Positions 26,325 to 36,278 are shown, counted from the first letter of the stretch. The stretch: 41,499 nucleotides of DNA from Rouxiella silvae (GCF_002093625.1 NZ_MRWD01000053.1:1-41499); one strand, 5' to 3'. The notes: generated by a model not told the origin, from the letters alone. Translations and numbers: made by a program.

Positions 26325-27740
26325 ATGTTTGGCTTAACTGCACTGGATCTTGCAAGGACCCAGTTCGCCTTTACAGTGTCGTTTCACATTATTTTCCCGG
26401 CTATCACCATAGGTTTGGCGAGTTTTCTGGCTGTGCTCGAAGGGCTCTGGCTGAAAACAAAACAAGATGCCTATCGCGATCTTTATCATTTCTGGTCCAA
26501 AGTCTTCGCCGTAAACTTCGGTATGGGCGTCGTCTCTGGTCTGGTTATGGCTTACCAATTCGGTACTAACTGGAGCGGCTTCTCTGATTTCGCCGGTGCT
26601 ATCACGGGTCCCCTGTTGACCTATGAAGTACTGACCGCATTCTTCCTCGAAGCTGGCTTCTTGGGCGTTATGCTCTTTGGTTGGAACCGTGTTGGCCCTG
26701 GCCTGCACTTTTTCTCCACCTGCATGGTGGCCCTGGGAACTATCTTCTCAACCTTCTGGATCCTGGCCTCAAACAGCTGGATGCATACCCCGCAGGGTTA
26801 CAGCATCGTAAACGGTCTGATTGTGCCGGTTGACTGGCTGAAAGTTATTTTCAACCCGTCTTTCCCGTTCCGTCTCATGCACATGAGCGTGGCCGCATTC
26901 CTGGCCTCGGCGTTCTTTGTGGCTTCTGCCGCGGCATACCACTTGCTGCGCGGAAACAACACGGCGGCGACCCGCAAAATGTTCTCGATGGCCATGTGGA
27001 TGGCGCTGATCGTCTCTCCAATCCAGGCATTCCTGGGGGATGCGCACGGTCTGAACACCCTGAAGTATGAGCCAGCCAAGATTGCTGCGATTGAAGGTCA
27101 CTGGGAAAACCTGGACAACAAACCTACGCCGTTGGTGTTGGTCGGTTGGCCAGACATGGATGCCGAAGAGACCAAGTACAAGATTGAAATTCCCGATCTC
27201 GGAAGCCTGATCTTGACGCACAGCCTGACCAAGCAGATCCCGGCGCTTAAGTCTTTCCCTAAAGAAGACCGTCCTGATTCGACCGTAGTGTTCTGGTCAT
27301 TCCGCATCATGGCCGGTTTGGGCATGCTGATGATTTTGTCCGGCTTCGTGGGCCTGTGGCTGCGTCGTCGCGGTACGATGTATGAGAACAAAAACTTCCT
27401 GCGCTTTATGCTGCTGATGGGGCCGTCGGGTCTTATTGCACTGCTGGCGGGCTGGTTCACGACAGAAGTGGGTCGTCAGCCGTGGGTTGTTTATGGTCTG
27501 CTGCGTACCAAAGACGCGGTTTCGGCGCACGGTGTTGTGCACATGAGCATCACGCTGATTGCCTTCATTGTTATCTACTGTTCCGTATTCGGTGTGGGCT
27601 ATGCCTACATGATGCGCCTGATTAAGAAAGGCCCTCAGGCACACGAAGGCGAAACTCACGAGCACGGTGGCCCGGGTCAAACACGTACCCCATCGCGTCC
27701 ACTTTCTGCAGTAGATGAAAAACTAGATTCCAGGAGCTAA
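26325..27740 (+). CDS. cioA: Cyanide-insensitive quinol oxidase subunit I
   Basis: Subunit I of a cytochrome bd-type ubiquinol oxidase in the inner membrane. The 471 residues show the haem ligands His21 (FHIIFP), His186 (RLMHMS) and Met329 (FRIMAG), plus GWFTTEVGRQPW (376-387) of the quinol site. The spacing between His186 and Met329 is about 60 residues shorter than in E. coli CydA (Met393), which is the short Q-loop of the CIO/CioA group. The His- and Glu-rich tail (EGETHEHGG) is cytoplasmic or variable. GAGGT precedes the ATG. The cioB gene follows after two bases. Confidence 0.93.
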   Translation: MFGLTALDLARTQFAFTVSFHIIFPAITIGLASFLAVLEGLWLKTKQDAYRDLYHFWSKVFAVNFGMGVVSGLVMAYQFGTNWSGFSDFAGAITGPLLTYEVLTAFFLEAGFLGVMLFGWNRVGPGLHFFSTCMVALGTIFSTFWILASNSWMHTPQGYSIVNGLIVPVDWLKVIFNPSFPFRLMHMSVAAFLASAFFVASAAAYHLLRGNNTAATRKMFSMAMWMALIVSPIQAFLGDAHGLNTLKYEPAKIAAIEGHWENLDNKPTPLVLVGWPDMDAEETKYKIEIPDLGSLILTHSLTKQIPALKSFPKEDRPDSTVVFWSFRIMAGLGMLMILSGFVGLWLRRRGTMYENKNFLRFMLLMGPSGLIALLAGWFTTEVGRQPWVVYGLLRTKDAVSAHGVVHMSITLIAFIVIYCSVFGVGYAYMMRLIKKGPQAHEGETHEHGGPGQTRTPSRPLSAVDEKLDSRS

Positions 27741-27742
27741 TA

Positions 27743-28750
27743 ATGGGTATCGACTTGCCGTTGATCTGGTTCGTCATTATCATTTTCGGCATCATGATGT
27801 ATGTCGTAATGGATGGCTTCGACTTAGGTATTGGTCTGCTCTTTCCTTTCGTTAAAAAGAGTGAAGATCGTGATGTGATGATGAACACCGTCGCCCCCGT
27901 TTGGGACGGTAACGAAACCTGGCTGGTGCTGGGGGGGGCGGGCCTTTATGGTGCGTTCCCGCTGGCCTACTCGGTGATCCTTGATGCATTGGCGATGCCA
28001 TTGACCATCATGCTGTTTGGCCTGATTTTCCGCGGCGTGGCGTTTGAATTCCGTTTCAAGGCCAGTGAAGAAAAGCGTCACATCTGGGACAAATCCTTCA
28101 TCTGGGGTTCACTGGTGGCTACCTTCTGTCAGGGCGTGGTGCTGGGTGCTTTCATCGACGGTATGCCGGTTGTTAACCGCGTTTACGCCGGTGGCCCGAT
28201 GGATTGGCTGACGCCGTTCACTGTGTTCTGTGGTCTGGGTCTGATCGTGGCTTACGCCTTGATTGGCTGTACTTGGCTTATCATGAAAACCCAAGGTTCG
28301 CTGCAGCAAAAAATGCACGACATGGCGAAACCTTTGCTGTTCACCCTGCTGGCCGTGCTGGCTATTGTCAGTATCTGGACACCAATGACCCACGCTGACA
28401 TCGCGCATCGCTGGTTCAGCAGACCTAACCTGTTCTGGTTCCTGCCGGTACCTGTTCTGGTGCTGCTGGTGTCATTCTGGTTGGTGAAAGCGGTAAACCG
28501 CAATGCCCATTATACGCCGTTCCTGCTCACGCTGGCGTTGGTGTTCCTGGGCTACAGCGGTTTGGGCATCAGCGTTTGGCCAAACATTATTCCACCGTCC
28601 ATCACTTATTGGCAGGCATCGTCCCCGCCGCAGAGCCAAGGCTTCATTCTGGTTGGTGCGCTGGTGATTATCCCGATCATCTTGGTTTACACCTTCTGGA
28701 GCTACTATGTGTTCCGTGGGAAAGTGACGCCGGATCAGGGTTACCACTGA
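27743..28750 (+). CDS. cioB: Cyanide-insensitive quinol oxidase subunit II
   Basis: The 335-residue subunit II has the CydB-family start MGIDLPLIWFVII..., the motif VVMDGFDLGIGLLFPF, and PVWDGNETWLVLGG, with about eight or nine transmembrane helices. It pairs with CioA. The ATG lies in a tight junction with cioA and the ribosome site (CCAGGAGC) is inside the end of cioA. An intrinsic terminator follows 21 bases after the stop. Confidence 0.94.
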   Translation: MGIDLPLIWFVIIIFGIMMYVVMDGFDLGIGLLFPFVKKSEDRDVMMNTVAPVWDGNETWLVLGGAGLYGAFPLAYSVILDALAMPLTIMLFGLIFRGVAFEFRFKASEEKRHIWDKSFIWGSLVATFCQGVVLGAFIDGMPVVNRVYAGGPMDWLTPFTVFCGLGLIVAYALIGCTWLIMKTQGSLQQKMHDMAKPLLFTLLAVLAIVSIWTPMTHADIAHRWFSRPNLFWFLPVPVLVLLVSFWLVKAVNRNAHYTPFLLTLALVFLGYSGLGISVWPNIIPPSITYWQASSPPQSQGFILVGALVIIPIILVYTFWSYYVFRGKVTPDQGYH

Positions 28751-28771
28751 TAACGTGTTGACGTGATAACG

Positions 28772-28806
28772 AGAGGGGCGGGCAATGCGCTGCCCCTCTT
28801 TTTTCA
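28772..28806 (+). terminator. Intrinsic terminator between cioB and the DUF2474 gene
   Basis: AGAGGGGC (28772-28779) and GCCCCTCT (28792-28799) form a perfect 8-bp stem, followed by a run of seven Ts. It is a strong terminator by appearance and lies only about 17 bases before the next start codon. Confidence 0.9.
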
Positions 28807-28823
28807 AAAGGTTGGAGGACTGA

Positions 28824-29006
28824 ATGAAAAGTCTTATTAATATTCAAAAGATGGACGACAAAACCGTACCGGCGAAAAATGTCTCTTTCTGGAAAAAGAT
28901 TTCCTGGTTGGTGATTATCTACGGCGGCAGCGTACTGGCTTTGTTCGTGGTCGCCAGCGCGTTTCACATCTTGATGTTTGCTGCCGGAATGAGAACGCAC
29001 GGCTAA
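28824..29006 (+). CDS. DUF2474 small oxidase-associated protein
   Basis: This 60-residue protein has one C-terminal transmembrane helix (about 27-51; WLVIIYGGSVLALFVVASAFHIL) after a charged stretch. Small proteins of this kind (DUF2474; compare CydX/CydH for E. coli bd oxidases) sit beside cioAB operons and are thought to assist the oxidase. GGAGG lies eight bases before the ATG. Expression must read through the terminator just upstream or use a promoter within it. Confidence 0.8.
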   Translation: MKSLINIQKMDDKTVPAKNVSFWKKISWLVIIYGGSVLALFVVASAFHILMFAAGMRTHG

Positions 29007-29062
29007 TTTGCGCAGGTAAGTGTTGAGATAATTAGCGGCGAGTATGTTGGCGTATACCTCAT

Positions 29063-29085
29063 CGCTCCCTGAGTTTCAGGGAGCG
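29063..29085. other. Stable hairpin between the DUF2474 gene and mgtE
   Basis: CGCTCCCTGA (29063-29072) and TCAGGGAGCG (29076-29085) form a perfect 10-bp stem with a 3-base loop. It stands between two convergent genes with no T-tract on either strand, so it may act as a 3'-end stabiliser rather than a classical terminator. Confidence 0.6.
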
Positions 29086-29123
29086 GCTTGCAGTAGCCAG
29101 GATGGCATAGAAACAAGAAAGTG

Positions 29124-30557
29124 TTACAGCAGGAAGACGGTGGCAAGACCCAGGAAGATAAAGAATCCACCGGTGTCGGTCAGCGCCGTAATCATCACGC
29201 TCGCTCCCAACGCTGGGTCACGTCCGAGCTTCACCATTGTTAACGGAATTATCACCCCCATTAGCGCCGCCACCAGCAGATTGAGCACCATTGCCAGAGT
29301 CATGACGCCGCCCATCGCCATATTACCGTAAAGCAGCCAGGTCACAATCCCCATCAGGCCGCCCCAAACGAGGCCATTAATCAGCGCCACGCCAAGCTCT
29401 CTGAACAGCAAAAACGGCAGGTTGCCGAGCTGAATTTGATGCAGAGCCAGCCCGCGAACAATCATGGTGATGGTCTGGTTACCGGTGTTTCCGCCGATCC
29501 CGGCAACAATGGGCATCAACGCCGCCAGTGCCACCAACTCGGAAATGGTGTGCTCAAATAGCCCAATAACGCGCGAGGCGACAAAGGCGGTGCACAGGTT
29601 GATGGCCAGCCAGGCCCAACGATTTTTCACCGCCTTGGTCACCGGCGAGAAAATGTCTTCTTCCGGGCTTAGGCCACCCATGCGACGGATGTTGGTATCA
29701 GAGTCTTCGTTAACAAAATCGACAATAGACTCAACCGTCAGTCGGCCCATCAGCTTGCCTTTTAAGTCTACTACCGGCGCGGTTATCAGGTCATAGCGCT
29801 CAAACGCACCGGCGGCATCGTCGGCTTTGTCATCGGGGCTGAAGCAGGTTGGGTCATCATTCATGACTTCACTCACCCGCCGCTGTGGTGCATTGAGCAG
29901 CACGGTGGTTAAGGGCAGTTCACCGATCAGCAGATTTTTGCGGTCGGTGACAAACAGTTTATCGCTGCCTTTTGGAATGATTTTGCGAAAGCGCAGATAG
30001 CGTTGTACGGTGGCCAATGTGACGTCGGGGCGAATGGACAACAGTTCGAAGTCCATAATACGGCCAACCGAGGTTTTACCGAACTTCATGACCTCGCGCA
30101 CTTTGTCGCGCAGGCGGGGTTCAAGTGAGGTCAGTACGCGACCGGTCAAATCACGCGGCAGGTACTCGGCCAGATAGACCTGATCGTCAAGGTCTAGCAG
30201 GGCGATCGCCTTGAGCAGGTCTCGGTCACTCATCTCTTCAATCAGGCTGTCCCAAACCGTTTCTGACACTTCAACCAGCGCCTTGCCGCGCGCCGAAGTA
30301 TCTACCAGGCTCCACAGTGCCAGACGCTGACGCTCGGGCAGTGCTTCGAGTATATCGGCAAGGTCGGCGGCGTGAAGGCTGGCAACGCTGGCGCTGAGGT
30401 CAGCGGTTTGGTCCATCAGAAGAGTGTTGCGGCTTTCTGCTGACTTTTCACCGAGGATGCTGTCGGCTAAATCATCGTTATTAAGCAGTAAATCAAGAAT
30501 ATGATGGCGTAATTCTGCCAGTTTCTGTGAATGGTTCTGCGGTTTTGCTGCTGACAT
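29124..30557 (-). CDS. mgtE: MgtE-family magnesium transporter
   Basis: The 477-residue inner-membrane channel has an N-terminal MgtE helical domain (about 20-140), two CBS domains (about 150-275; MDFELLSIRPD, VSEVMNDDP, ITAPVVD), a connecting helix, and five transmembrane helices starting near 310 with the pore signature GNTGNQTITMIVRGLAL and LTDTGGFFIFLGLA. CBS domains sense cytoplasmic Mg2+. AAGGA precedes the ATG. It is not part of the E. coli gene order here and is probably monocistronic. Confidence 0.93.
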   Translation of the reverse strand: MSAAKPQNHSQKLAELRHHILDLLLNNDDLADSILGEKSAESRNTLLMDQTADLSASVASLHAADLADILEALPERQRLALWSLVDTSARGKALVEVSETVWDSLIEEMSDRDLLKAIALLDLDDQVYLAEYLPRDLTGRVLTSLEPRLRDKVREVMKFGKTSVGRIMDFELLSIRPDVTLATVQRYLRFRKIIPKGSDKLFVTDRKNLLIGELPLTTVLLNAPQRRVSEVMNDDPTCFSPDDKADDAAGAFERYDLITAPVVDLKGKLMGRLTVESIVDFVNEDSDTNIRRMGGLSPEEDIFSPVTKAVKNRWAWLAINLCTAFVASRVIGLFEHTISELVALAALMPIVAGIGGNTGNQTITMIVRGLALHQIQLGNLPFLLFRELGVALINGLVWGGLMGIVTWLLYGNMAMGGVMTLAMVLNLLVAALMGVIIPLTMVKLGRDPALGASVMITALTDTGGFFIFLGLATVFLL

Positions 30558-30618
30558 TCAGAGTCCTTCTGCAATCTGGAAACTAAAATGGCGCGTTAAA
30601 ATAAGGGCGGAATAACGG

Positions 30619-30804
30619 TTAAGGCGTTTTATCTGACGGATTTTCTTGTGTTGCTGAGGACATACTTTGTTCAACCTGCGCCTGTTTCTGACTTTTATGA
30701 TGGGAATAAGACCCTATTGCGGCGTAGATCAGACGTCCAAACAAGATTATGAAGCTTATCGTCAGAACGATTTTCGTCATCTTTATGTTATTTCTTTTAC
30801 GCAT
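30619..30804 (-). CDS. yfgG: YfgG, DUF2633 small membrane protein
   Basis: This 61-residue protein resembles E. coli YfgG (63 residues): basic start MRKRNNIKMTKIV, one transmembrane helix (about 10-29), SYSHHKSQKQAQ after it. In E. coli yfgG affects tolerance to nickel and cobalt. I start at the ATG at 30804, since the longer frame to 30870 adds an Arg-rich, unlike part; no strong Shine-Dalgarno is visible at either. It follows ppx on the same strand as in E. coli, without yfgF between. Confidence 0.75.
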   Translation of the reverse strand: MRKRNNIKMTKIVLTISFIILFGRLIYAAIGSYSHHKSQKQAQVEQSMSSATQENPSDKTP

Positions 30805-30886
30805 TGTGGTATCTACAGTGTCATTTGAGGTGGGGCCACGCGCGCTCTTCCTCAGCGGAAGGGCGCGCATCGCAAATGAGAGGGCG

Positions 30887-32428
30887 CTACTGTTCTTGCT
30901 CGCCTTCTTCCTCTTCCAGCATCAGTTTCCAGCCGGTTACATCGCTCCAGTAATTTTGCTCACGTTCGAAATCCAGCTGAACCAAGTTGTTCTGCGCCAT
31001 GAATCCGGCCGGGAAACGCAGCGTCCAGTGGTTGTCGTCGGTATGCAGTCGCAGACTTTCAGGCTGCGTGGTGGCCTGACGCTGATTGTTCAACAGCGCG
31101 CCGAGGCGTAGCAGCTGAATAAGCGGCAAATAGTGTTTTTTCTTGAACAGATTAAGGCGCGGTAGATCATCCAAGCGAATCGCTTTACGCTGAAAACGCA
31201 CCAGCGTAGCGAGCAGCGTTTGCTGTTCCTGCGTAAAGCCCGGCAAATTTGAGTTCTGCAAAATATAGGCAGAATGACGATGCATGCCGCTGTGGTTAAT
31301 GCCCAGGCCCACTTCATGCAGCATAGACGCCCACTTGAGCAGCGATTCTAGCTGCGGCTGAGCGAGTGTCGCATTTTGCGCCAACCACTGCGTGTACAGC
31401 GTCTCGGTGGTTTCCAATACCCGACGAGCCTGTTCGCGGTCGATGTTGTAGTGATCGGCCAGGCTTTTTGCGGTGCGGCTGCGAATATCCTGATGACGAA
31501 AACGACCTTCCATTTCGTACAGCACGCCTTCACGCAGCGCGCCGTCGGACAAGCGCAGCTCTTTGATTGCCAACGCGTCAAATACACCGCACAGAATAGC
31601 TAATCCGGGCACGAACACCGACTGACGGTCTTCTGAAAGACCCGGCAGGCTGAGTGAGGAGAAATTTTTATACTTCATCACTTCGTCAGCCAACATCTCC
31701 AGACGTTCGGCGGTGATTAATCCGTCTTTCTCACCCATTTCAATCAGCACTTCATGGGCAGCTTTGATTGTTCCGGAGGCGCCGAGCGCATATTGCCAGC
31801 CTTGCAGGCGATATTGCCAGGCCAGCGTTTCGAGCTTTTGCGCGGCGGCCAGTCGGGCGCGTTTAAAATTACTGCGGCTGATTTCGCCACCGCGGAAAAA
31901 CAGCTGGGCAAAACTCACACAGCCCATGCGGCGACTTTCGGCCAGCAGTGGTTCGAAGTCTTCGCCGATCACCAATTCGGTTGAGCCACCGCCGATATCA
32001 ATCACCAGCTTACGGCCTTTCTCGGGTTGAGTGTGCTCAACACCCATAAAAATCAGACGCGCCTCTTCCTGACCCGAGATAATCTCAATCGGATAGGGAA
32101 TGACTTCAGCAGCACGCAGCAGAAACTCTTCGGCATTAATCGCCTGACGCAGTGAGTGAGTGCCTACAATAGTCACGTTCTCACCTGAGAAACCCTGTAG
32201 CCGTTCAGCAAACAGCGCAAGACAGTCAAGACCGCGCTGAATGGCCTCTTCGCTCAGTTTGCTATTACTGTCCAGACCGTCTGCCAGATGAACGCGCTGC
32301 TTCAATCGGCCTAATACCTGGAGTGCGCCGTTAACGACGCGGGCTATCACCATATGAAAACTGTTTGACCCAAGGTCGATAGCGGCAATTTCCTGTGGTT
32401 TGGCAGTCATTGAGCTGTTTAACGGCAT
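30887..32428 (-). CDS. ppx: Exopolyphosphatase
   Basis: PPX degrades long-chain polyphosphate to phosphate. The 513 residues (E. coli 513) have [18 protein letters not shown], the catalytic-domain [28 protein letters not shown], and a C-terminal HD-like domain with [22 protein letters not shown]. The ATG is at 32428; GGAG is a somewhat distant 12 bases upstream, so the internal ATG at 32410 cannot be excluded. Its start is 21 bases after the ppk stop, forming the usual ppk-ppx operon. Confidence 0.96.
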   Translation of the reverse strand: MPLNSSMTAKPQEIAAIDLGSNSFHMVIARVVNGALQVLGRLKQRVHLADGLDSNSKLSEEAIQRGLDCLALFAERLQGFSGENVTIVGTHSLRQAINAEEFLLRAAEVIPYPIEIISGQEEARLIFMGVEHTQPEKGRKLVIDIGGGSTELVIGEDFEPLLAESRRMGCVSFAQLFFRGGEISRSNFKRARLAAAQKLETLAWQYRLQGWQYALGASGTIKAAHEVLIEMGEKDGLITAERLEMLADEVMKYKNFSSLSLPGLSEDRQSVFVPGLAILCGVFDALAIKELRLSDGALREGVLYEMEGRFRHQDIRSRTAKSLADHYNIDREQARRVLETTETLYTQWLAQNATLAQPQLESLLKWASMLHEVGLGINHSGMHRHSAYILQNSNLPGFTQEQQTLLATLVRFQRKAIRLDDLPRLNLFKKKHYLPLIQLLRLGALLNNQRQATTQPESLRLHTDDNHWTLRFPAGFMAQNNLVQLDFEREQNYWSDVTGWKLMLEEEEGEQEQ

Positions 32429-32449
32429 GAGTTTGTATGCTCCAAAGTA

Positions 32450-34534
32450 TCACGCAGGGTCTTTAGGTGGTGTTTGATTATTAAGTTCAAACGCTTTTAA
32501 ATAGTCATAGATCGCCACCTGAGCGCGCACCTTGCGACGATTTCCGCGTGGAACATAACGGTTACTGAGCTCTTTATCAATAACTCTTGCTTTCACCGTG
32601 TCACTGAACTGTATCGCCAGCAGGTCTAGCACGCGCTGTTTTATCACCGGATCGAGCAGGGCAACCGCCACCTCGATTCGGTAATCAATATTGCGCGTCA
32701 TCCAGTCTGCCGATGACAGGTAGACCTTTGCGTCACCTTTATTTTCAAACACATAAACGCGGTCATGTTCAAGATAGCGGTCGACAATGCTGGTGACCTG
32801 AATGTTTTCGCTGACGCCTGCCAAATCGGGCACCAGTGAGCACATACCGCGGATCAATAAGCGAATTTTCACGCCGAAGCCGGAGGCGGCATAAAGTCTG
32901 TCGATCAGTCCTTTATCGACGAGATTATTTATTTTAAGGGTGATCCCTGCCTTCTCGCCGGCCTGCGCGTTGGCGATTTCCTGGTCTATCAGCGCATACA
33001 GCATACTGCGTGAATTTTGTGGCGACACCATCAGGTGTTCAAAGGTCACTGGCCGGTAAGGATTTTCAATGAAGTTGAACACGCGGCGCACTTCATTGGT
33101 GATTCGAGAGTCGGCGGTCAGTAACGAATAATCGGTGTACAGACGGGCCGTTTTTTCATTGAAATTGCCGGTACCAATATGAGCATAGCGGACAATTTCA
33201 TCATCTTCGCGGCGCGAGATAAGAAATAGTTTGGCGTGGATCTTAAGCCCCGGCGCAGAGAAAATAACGTGCACTCCGGCCTCGGTCAGGCGCTTGGCCC
33301 AGTGAATATTGGCCTCTTCGTCAAATCGCGCCTGAAGCTCAACCACTACGGTGACTTTTTTACCGTTGTGCGCCGCATGGATCATCGATTCAATGATGCG
33401 CGAGTCTTTGGCGACGCGATAAATATTAATTTTAATCGAAAGCACGTTAGGATCGAAGGCTGCCTGACGCAGCAGTTCGAGCACGTGCTCGAAGGTGTAA
33501 TAAGGGTAGTAAAGCAGAACGTCCTGCTGGCGAATAGCGGCGAATCCATTGCGGAAATTGTCAAACCACAGGTGACGAAGGCGCGCAATCGGCCGGTTGA
33601 CCATGTTGGCCTTGCCGACGTTCGGGAAATTAATAAAGTCTTTGAAATTGTGGTAACGCCCGCCGGGAATGACGGAATCGTAGTTGGAAATGCCCAGCTT
33701 TTCGCGCAGCAGTTCGACCATTTCATCAGGCATATCGCGCTGGTAAACAAAGCGCACCGGTTCAGCAGTCAGACGCTGCTTCAGGCTCGATGACATCAGC
33801 TCCAGCAGGCTAGACTCCATTTCTGTTACCAAGTCATATTCGGCATCGCGGGTCATTTTCATCGAATAGGCGTTGAGCGAATCGTAATCGAAGAAGCCCT
33901 TAAAGATGTCGTCGAGGCAGTAACGCAGAATATTGTCTAAAAGAATCATTGGCTTGCGACGACGCGGCGCTTCTGGCGGCAGGTTCACAAAGCGAGGAAC
34001 CTTATCGGAAGGGATCTCGAGCAGCGCATAGTCTATTTTTTCGCCACGGATGATTTCTACCGCCAGATAGGTGTAGTCATCCTTAAGAAACTGAACCAGG
34101 TTCGTTTCCTGATTGACCAAAATTGGCGTAATAAATTGGCGCAGGTGATGCTTGAAATACTGACGCAGCCAGGCCTGCTGGTTTTCGGAAACCTGACGCT
34201 CATTGATAAGAAATATTTGGTTGCGGGCCATTTCCAGCAGCAAATCGTTGTACAGGCTGTCAAATTCCTGATCGATACGCATCACCTTTGCTTGGATCTT
34301 TTTTAGCAAATGGCGTGAAGCGCCGATAAAACCCTGCTCTTCGCTGATCAGAATACGTCGCTTCAAGTCGGCAAAACGGACCTTATAGAATTCATCAAGG
34401 TTGTTCGAATAAATCCCCAGAAAGCGCATGCGTTCGATCAACGGGTTACTCTTGTCAGCCGCCTCCTGTAGTACTCGCTCATTGAAGGACAACCAACTCA
34501 ACTCTTTATCTATATACAGTTTTTCCTGACCCAT
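32450..34534 (-). CDS. ppk1: Polyphosphate kinase 1
   Basis: PPK1 reversibly makes polyphosphate from ATP. The 694-residue protein (E. coli 688) has the N-terminal [31 protein letters not shown], and two phospholipase-D-like catalytic domains with the active-site histidines His433 ([10 protein letters not shown]) and His452 (YAHIGTGNF). I start at the ATG at 34534, six bases after GGAG, matching E. coli. It is probably membrane-associated. The upstream gene is speG rather than purN as in E. coli. Confidence 0.96.
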   Translation of the reverse strand: MGQEKLYIDKELSWLSFNERVLQEAADKSNPLIERMRFLGIYSNNLDEFYKVRFADLKRRILISEEQGFIGASRHLLKKIQAKVMRIDQEFDSLYNDLLLEMARNQIFLINERQVSENQQAWLRQYFKHHLRQFITPILVNQETNLVQFLKDDYTYLAVEIIRGEKIDYALLEIPSDKVPRFVNLPPEAPRRRKPMILLDNILRYCLDDIFKGFFDYDSLNAYSMKMTRDAEYDLVTEMESSLLELMSSSLKQRLTAEPVRFVYQRDMPDEMVELLREKLGISNYDSVIPGGRYHNFKDFINFPNVGKANMVNRPIARLRHLWFDNFRNGFAAIRQQDVLLYYPYYTFEHVLELLRQAAFDPNVLSIKINIYRVAKDSRIIESMIHAAHNGKKVTVVVELQARFDEEANIHWAKRLTEAGVHVIFSAPGLKIHAKLFLISRREDDEIVRYAHIGTGNFNEKTARLYTDYSLLTADSRITNEVRRVFNFIENPYRPVTFEHLMVSPQNSRSMLYALIDQEIANAQAGEKAGITLKINNLVDKGLIDRLYAASGFGVKIRLLIRGMCSLVPDLAGVSENIQVTSIVDRYLEHDRVYVFENKGDAKVYLSSADWMTRNIDYRIEVAVALLDPVIKQRVLDLLAIQFSDTVKARVIDKELSNRYVPRGNRRKVRAQVAIYDYLKAFELNNQTPPKDPA

Positions 34535-34662
34535 GTTAACTCCATTCATTTAGCCTGAAACCTGGCCCATCAAGACGCATTTTTCAGCCTGCGCTGCCTT
34601 CAGGGAGAGGGCCTAGTATCTTCCTTCATTATTGCGAGAGATTGACAAGAATGTCCAATAAA

Positions 34663-34697
34663 TCCCAATAAATCCATATTGTTTGGAAATATTGGGA
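34663..34697. other. Inverted repeat upstream of ppk1
   Basis: TCCCAATA (34663-34670) and TATTGGGA (34690-34697) are perfect arms around 19 bases, next to a direct repeat CAATAAATCC x2 (about 34657-34676). It may be the speG transcription end on the minus strand or a ppk1 operator; no Pho box was found. Confidence 0.4.
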
Positions 34698-34724
34698 CCC
34701 GTCAGAGAGTGGCAGCAGAATAAC

Positions 34725-35300
34725 TTAGAGTACGCCCGCGCCCAGTGCTTCGATAGCAGGGCTTTCGGCGGTTTTAGTTTTGTAGCGGACTAAAAATTCC
34801 GGTTGGAAAATGCACATGCGGATCACACTGCGGTATTCGCCGTTAACGAAGAATTCGTTTCTAAGCTCGGCTTCCATTTCAAAGCCCAGTTTGCGATAGA
34901 TGTGGATAGCCTTGTCATTTTCCTTATCAACAATCAGGTACAATTTGTACAAATTGAGGACGGAAAAGGCGTAATCCATCGCCAAACGAGCGGCTTCGCT
35001 AGCAAAACCCTGGCCCTGATGGTTGGGGTCGATGATTATCTGAAATTCAGCGCGGCGGTGAATGTGGTTTATTTCAACCAGTTCAACCAGGCCGACACGG
35101 GAGCCTTGAAATTCAGTAATAAAGCGACGCTCGCTTTGGTCGTGGATGTGTTTGGCGTAGAGATCTTCTAACTCAACGTAGGCTTCGTAAGGTTCTTCGA
35201 ACCAGTAACGCATGACGTTGGCATTGTTATCGAGGCGGTGTACGAACGTCAGATCGTCCTTTTCCAGTGGGCGAAGTCTGATGCGGTTGGCGCTGAACAT
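34725..35300 (-). CDS. speG: Spermidine N1-acetyltransferase
   Basis: This GNAT-fold enzyme transfers acetyl from acetyl-CoA to spermidine and spermine, limiting polyamine toxicity. The 191 residues (E. coli SpeG 186) show [33 protein letters not shown] at the start, the AcCoA-loop region [13 protein letters not shown], and [30 protein letters not shown] lies upstream of the ATG. The gene sits between purN and ppk, which in E. coli are adjacent; its own promoter region holds nested inverted repeats. Confidence 0.94.
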   Translation of the reverse strand: MFSANRIRLRPLEKDDLTFVHRLDNNANVMRYWFEEPYEAYVELEDLYAKHIHDQSERRFITEFQGSRVGLVELVEINHIHRRAEFQIIIDPNHQGQGFASEAARLAMDYAFSVLNLYKLYLIVDKENDKAIHIYRKLGFEMEAELRNEFFVNGEYRSVIRMCIFQPEFLVRYKTKTAESPAIEALGAGVL

Positions 35301-35337
35301 GATGGTCCTTAATGTTCTATTTATTTTAGGTTAACTA

Positions 35338-35391
35338 GTTTAAAAAACTGCATTGTGCAATTTGATTGCAATGATAGCGCATTTTTTAAAC
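35338..35391. promoter_or_regulatory. Nested inverted repeats upstream of speG
   Basis: Outer arms GTTTAAAAAA (35338-35347) and TTTTTTAAAC (35382-35391) are perfect. Inside lies a second dyad TGCAAT-TTG-ATTGCA (35356-35370). It covers the region where the speG promoter must lie (the ATG ends at 35300). Confidence 0.6.
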
Positions 35392-35424
35392 TTTTTACAC
35401 CAGGGGGCATCGACGCGATTTGGA

Positions 35425-35451
35425 AATAAAAAACCGGCAGATAGCCGGTTT
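35425..35451 (-). terminator. Terminator of the purM-purN operon
   Basis: AAACCGGC (35431-35438) and GCCGGTTT (35444-35451) form an 8-bp stem with a 5-base loop, and the minus strand continues in a T-rich tail (TTTTTTATTT). It lies about 30 bases after the purN stop. Confidence 0.9.
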
Positions 35452-35481
35452 AAGAAAGTATTCACTGCGTCAACAAGAAAA

Positions 35482-36120
35482 TTAGTCGGCGGCGTGGCCT
35501 TCGGCAGGTAAGGTTTTGCCATCGAGAATCGGCTGTCCGTCGCGCAGAACCAAGCGTCCGTCAACGAACCAGCTCACGACCAGAGGATAAATATTGTGCT
35601 CCTGAGTCTGCACACGCTCATTCAAATCTTCAGCGGTATCTTCTTCAAAAACAGGGACTTTAGCCTGAAGTATCACCGGTCCGCCGTCGAGCTCCTGAGT
35701 GACGAAGTGCACTGAGGTGCCGTGTTCAGCATCTTTATTATCGATAGCCTTTTGATGGGTGTGTAACCCGGGGTATTTCGGCAACAGAGAAGGGTGAATA
35801 TTCAGCATGCGACCCGCGTAACGGTCCACGAAATCTGGGCTGAGAATACGCATATACCCAGCGAGAACCACGAGGTCGGGCTGATAGGCGTCAATCTCTT
35901 CCATAAGAGCGGCGTCAAACGCAACGCGATCGGCATACGCCTTTGGGTCTAACGCATGAGCGGGAATACCCGCCCCCTGCGCGCGTTCAAGACCATAGGC
36001 CGACGCTTTATTACTGAAAACGGCACTGAGTGTGGCGTTAACTCTTCCCTGCTGGCAGGAATCGATTAATGCCTGGAGGTTGCTTCCATCGCCAGAAACT
36101 AAAACAACAATCCTTTTCAT
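35482..36120 (-). CDS. purN: Phosphoribosylglycinamide formyltransferase
   Basis: PurN converts GAR to FGAR with 10-formyl-THF in de novo purine synthesis. The 212 residues (E. coli 212) have the start KRIVVLVSGDGSNLQALID and the catalytic Asn-His-Asp set in NIHPSLLPKYPGLHTH and HFVTQELDGGPVI. The ATG follows a GGTAAA-type weak ribosome site (AAGG, about 8 bases). In E. coli purM and purN nearly abut; here 158 bases with a large palindrome separate them. Confidence 0.96.
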   Translation of the reverse strand: MKRIVVLVSGDGSNLQALIDSCQQGRVNATLSAVFSNKASAYGLERAQGAGIPAHALDPKAYADRVAFDAALMEEIDAYQPDLVVLAGYMRILSPDFVDRYAGRMLNIHPSLLPKYPGLHTHQKAIDNKDAEHGTSVHFVTQELDGGPVILQAKVPVFEEDTAEDLNERVQTQEHNIYPLVVSWFVDGRLVLRDGQPILDGKTLPAEGHAAD

Positions 36121-36159
36121 TTTACCTTCGCTCTTAACGCTGTCGCGGCGTTAGCTTCA

Positions 36160-36208
36160 CCTGTGTACCCGAATCAACGACTGATGTCAGCTCATCGGGA
36201 TCCACAGG
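36160..36208. repeat. Large imperfect palindrome between purM and purN
   Basis: CCTGTG-TA-CCCGA (36160-36172) can pair with TCGGG-ATC-CACAGG (36195-36208), with a smaller inner CTGA/TCAG. Further GC-rich partial pairing continues outwards on both sides (about 36140-36230). It resembles the dispersed palindromic repeats found between genes in Yersinia and Serratia (from memory). Confidence 0.55.
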
Positions 36209-36278
36209 CTCGCGGCCTTGCTACAACGCGAACAGCTCGGTAAAAATTTACCTGCATAAACGTTGCAGCAAATTTTAG

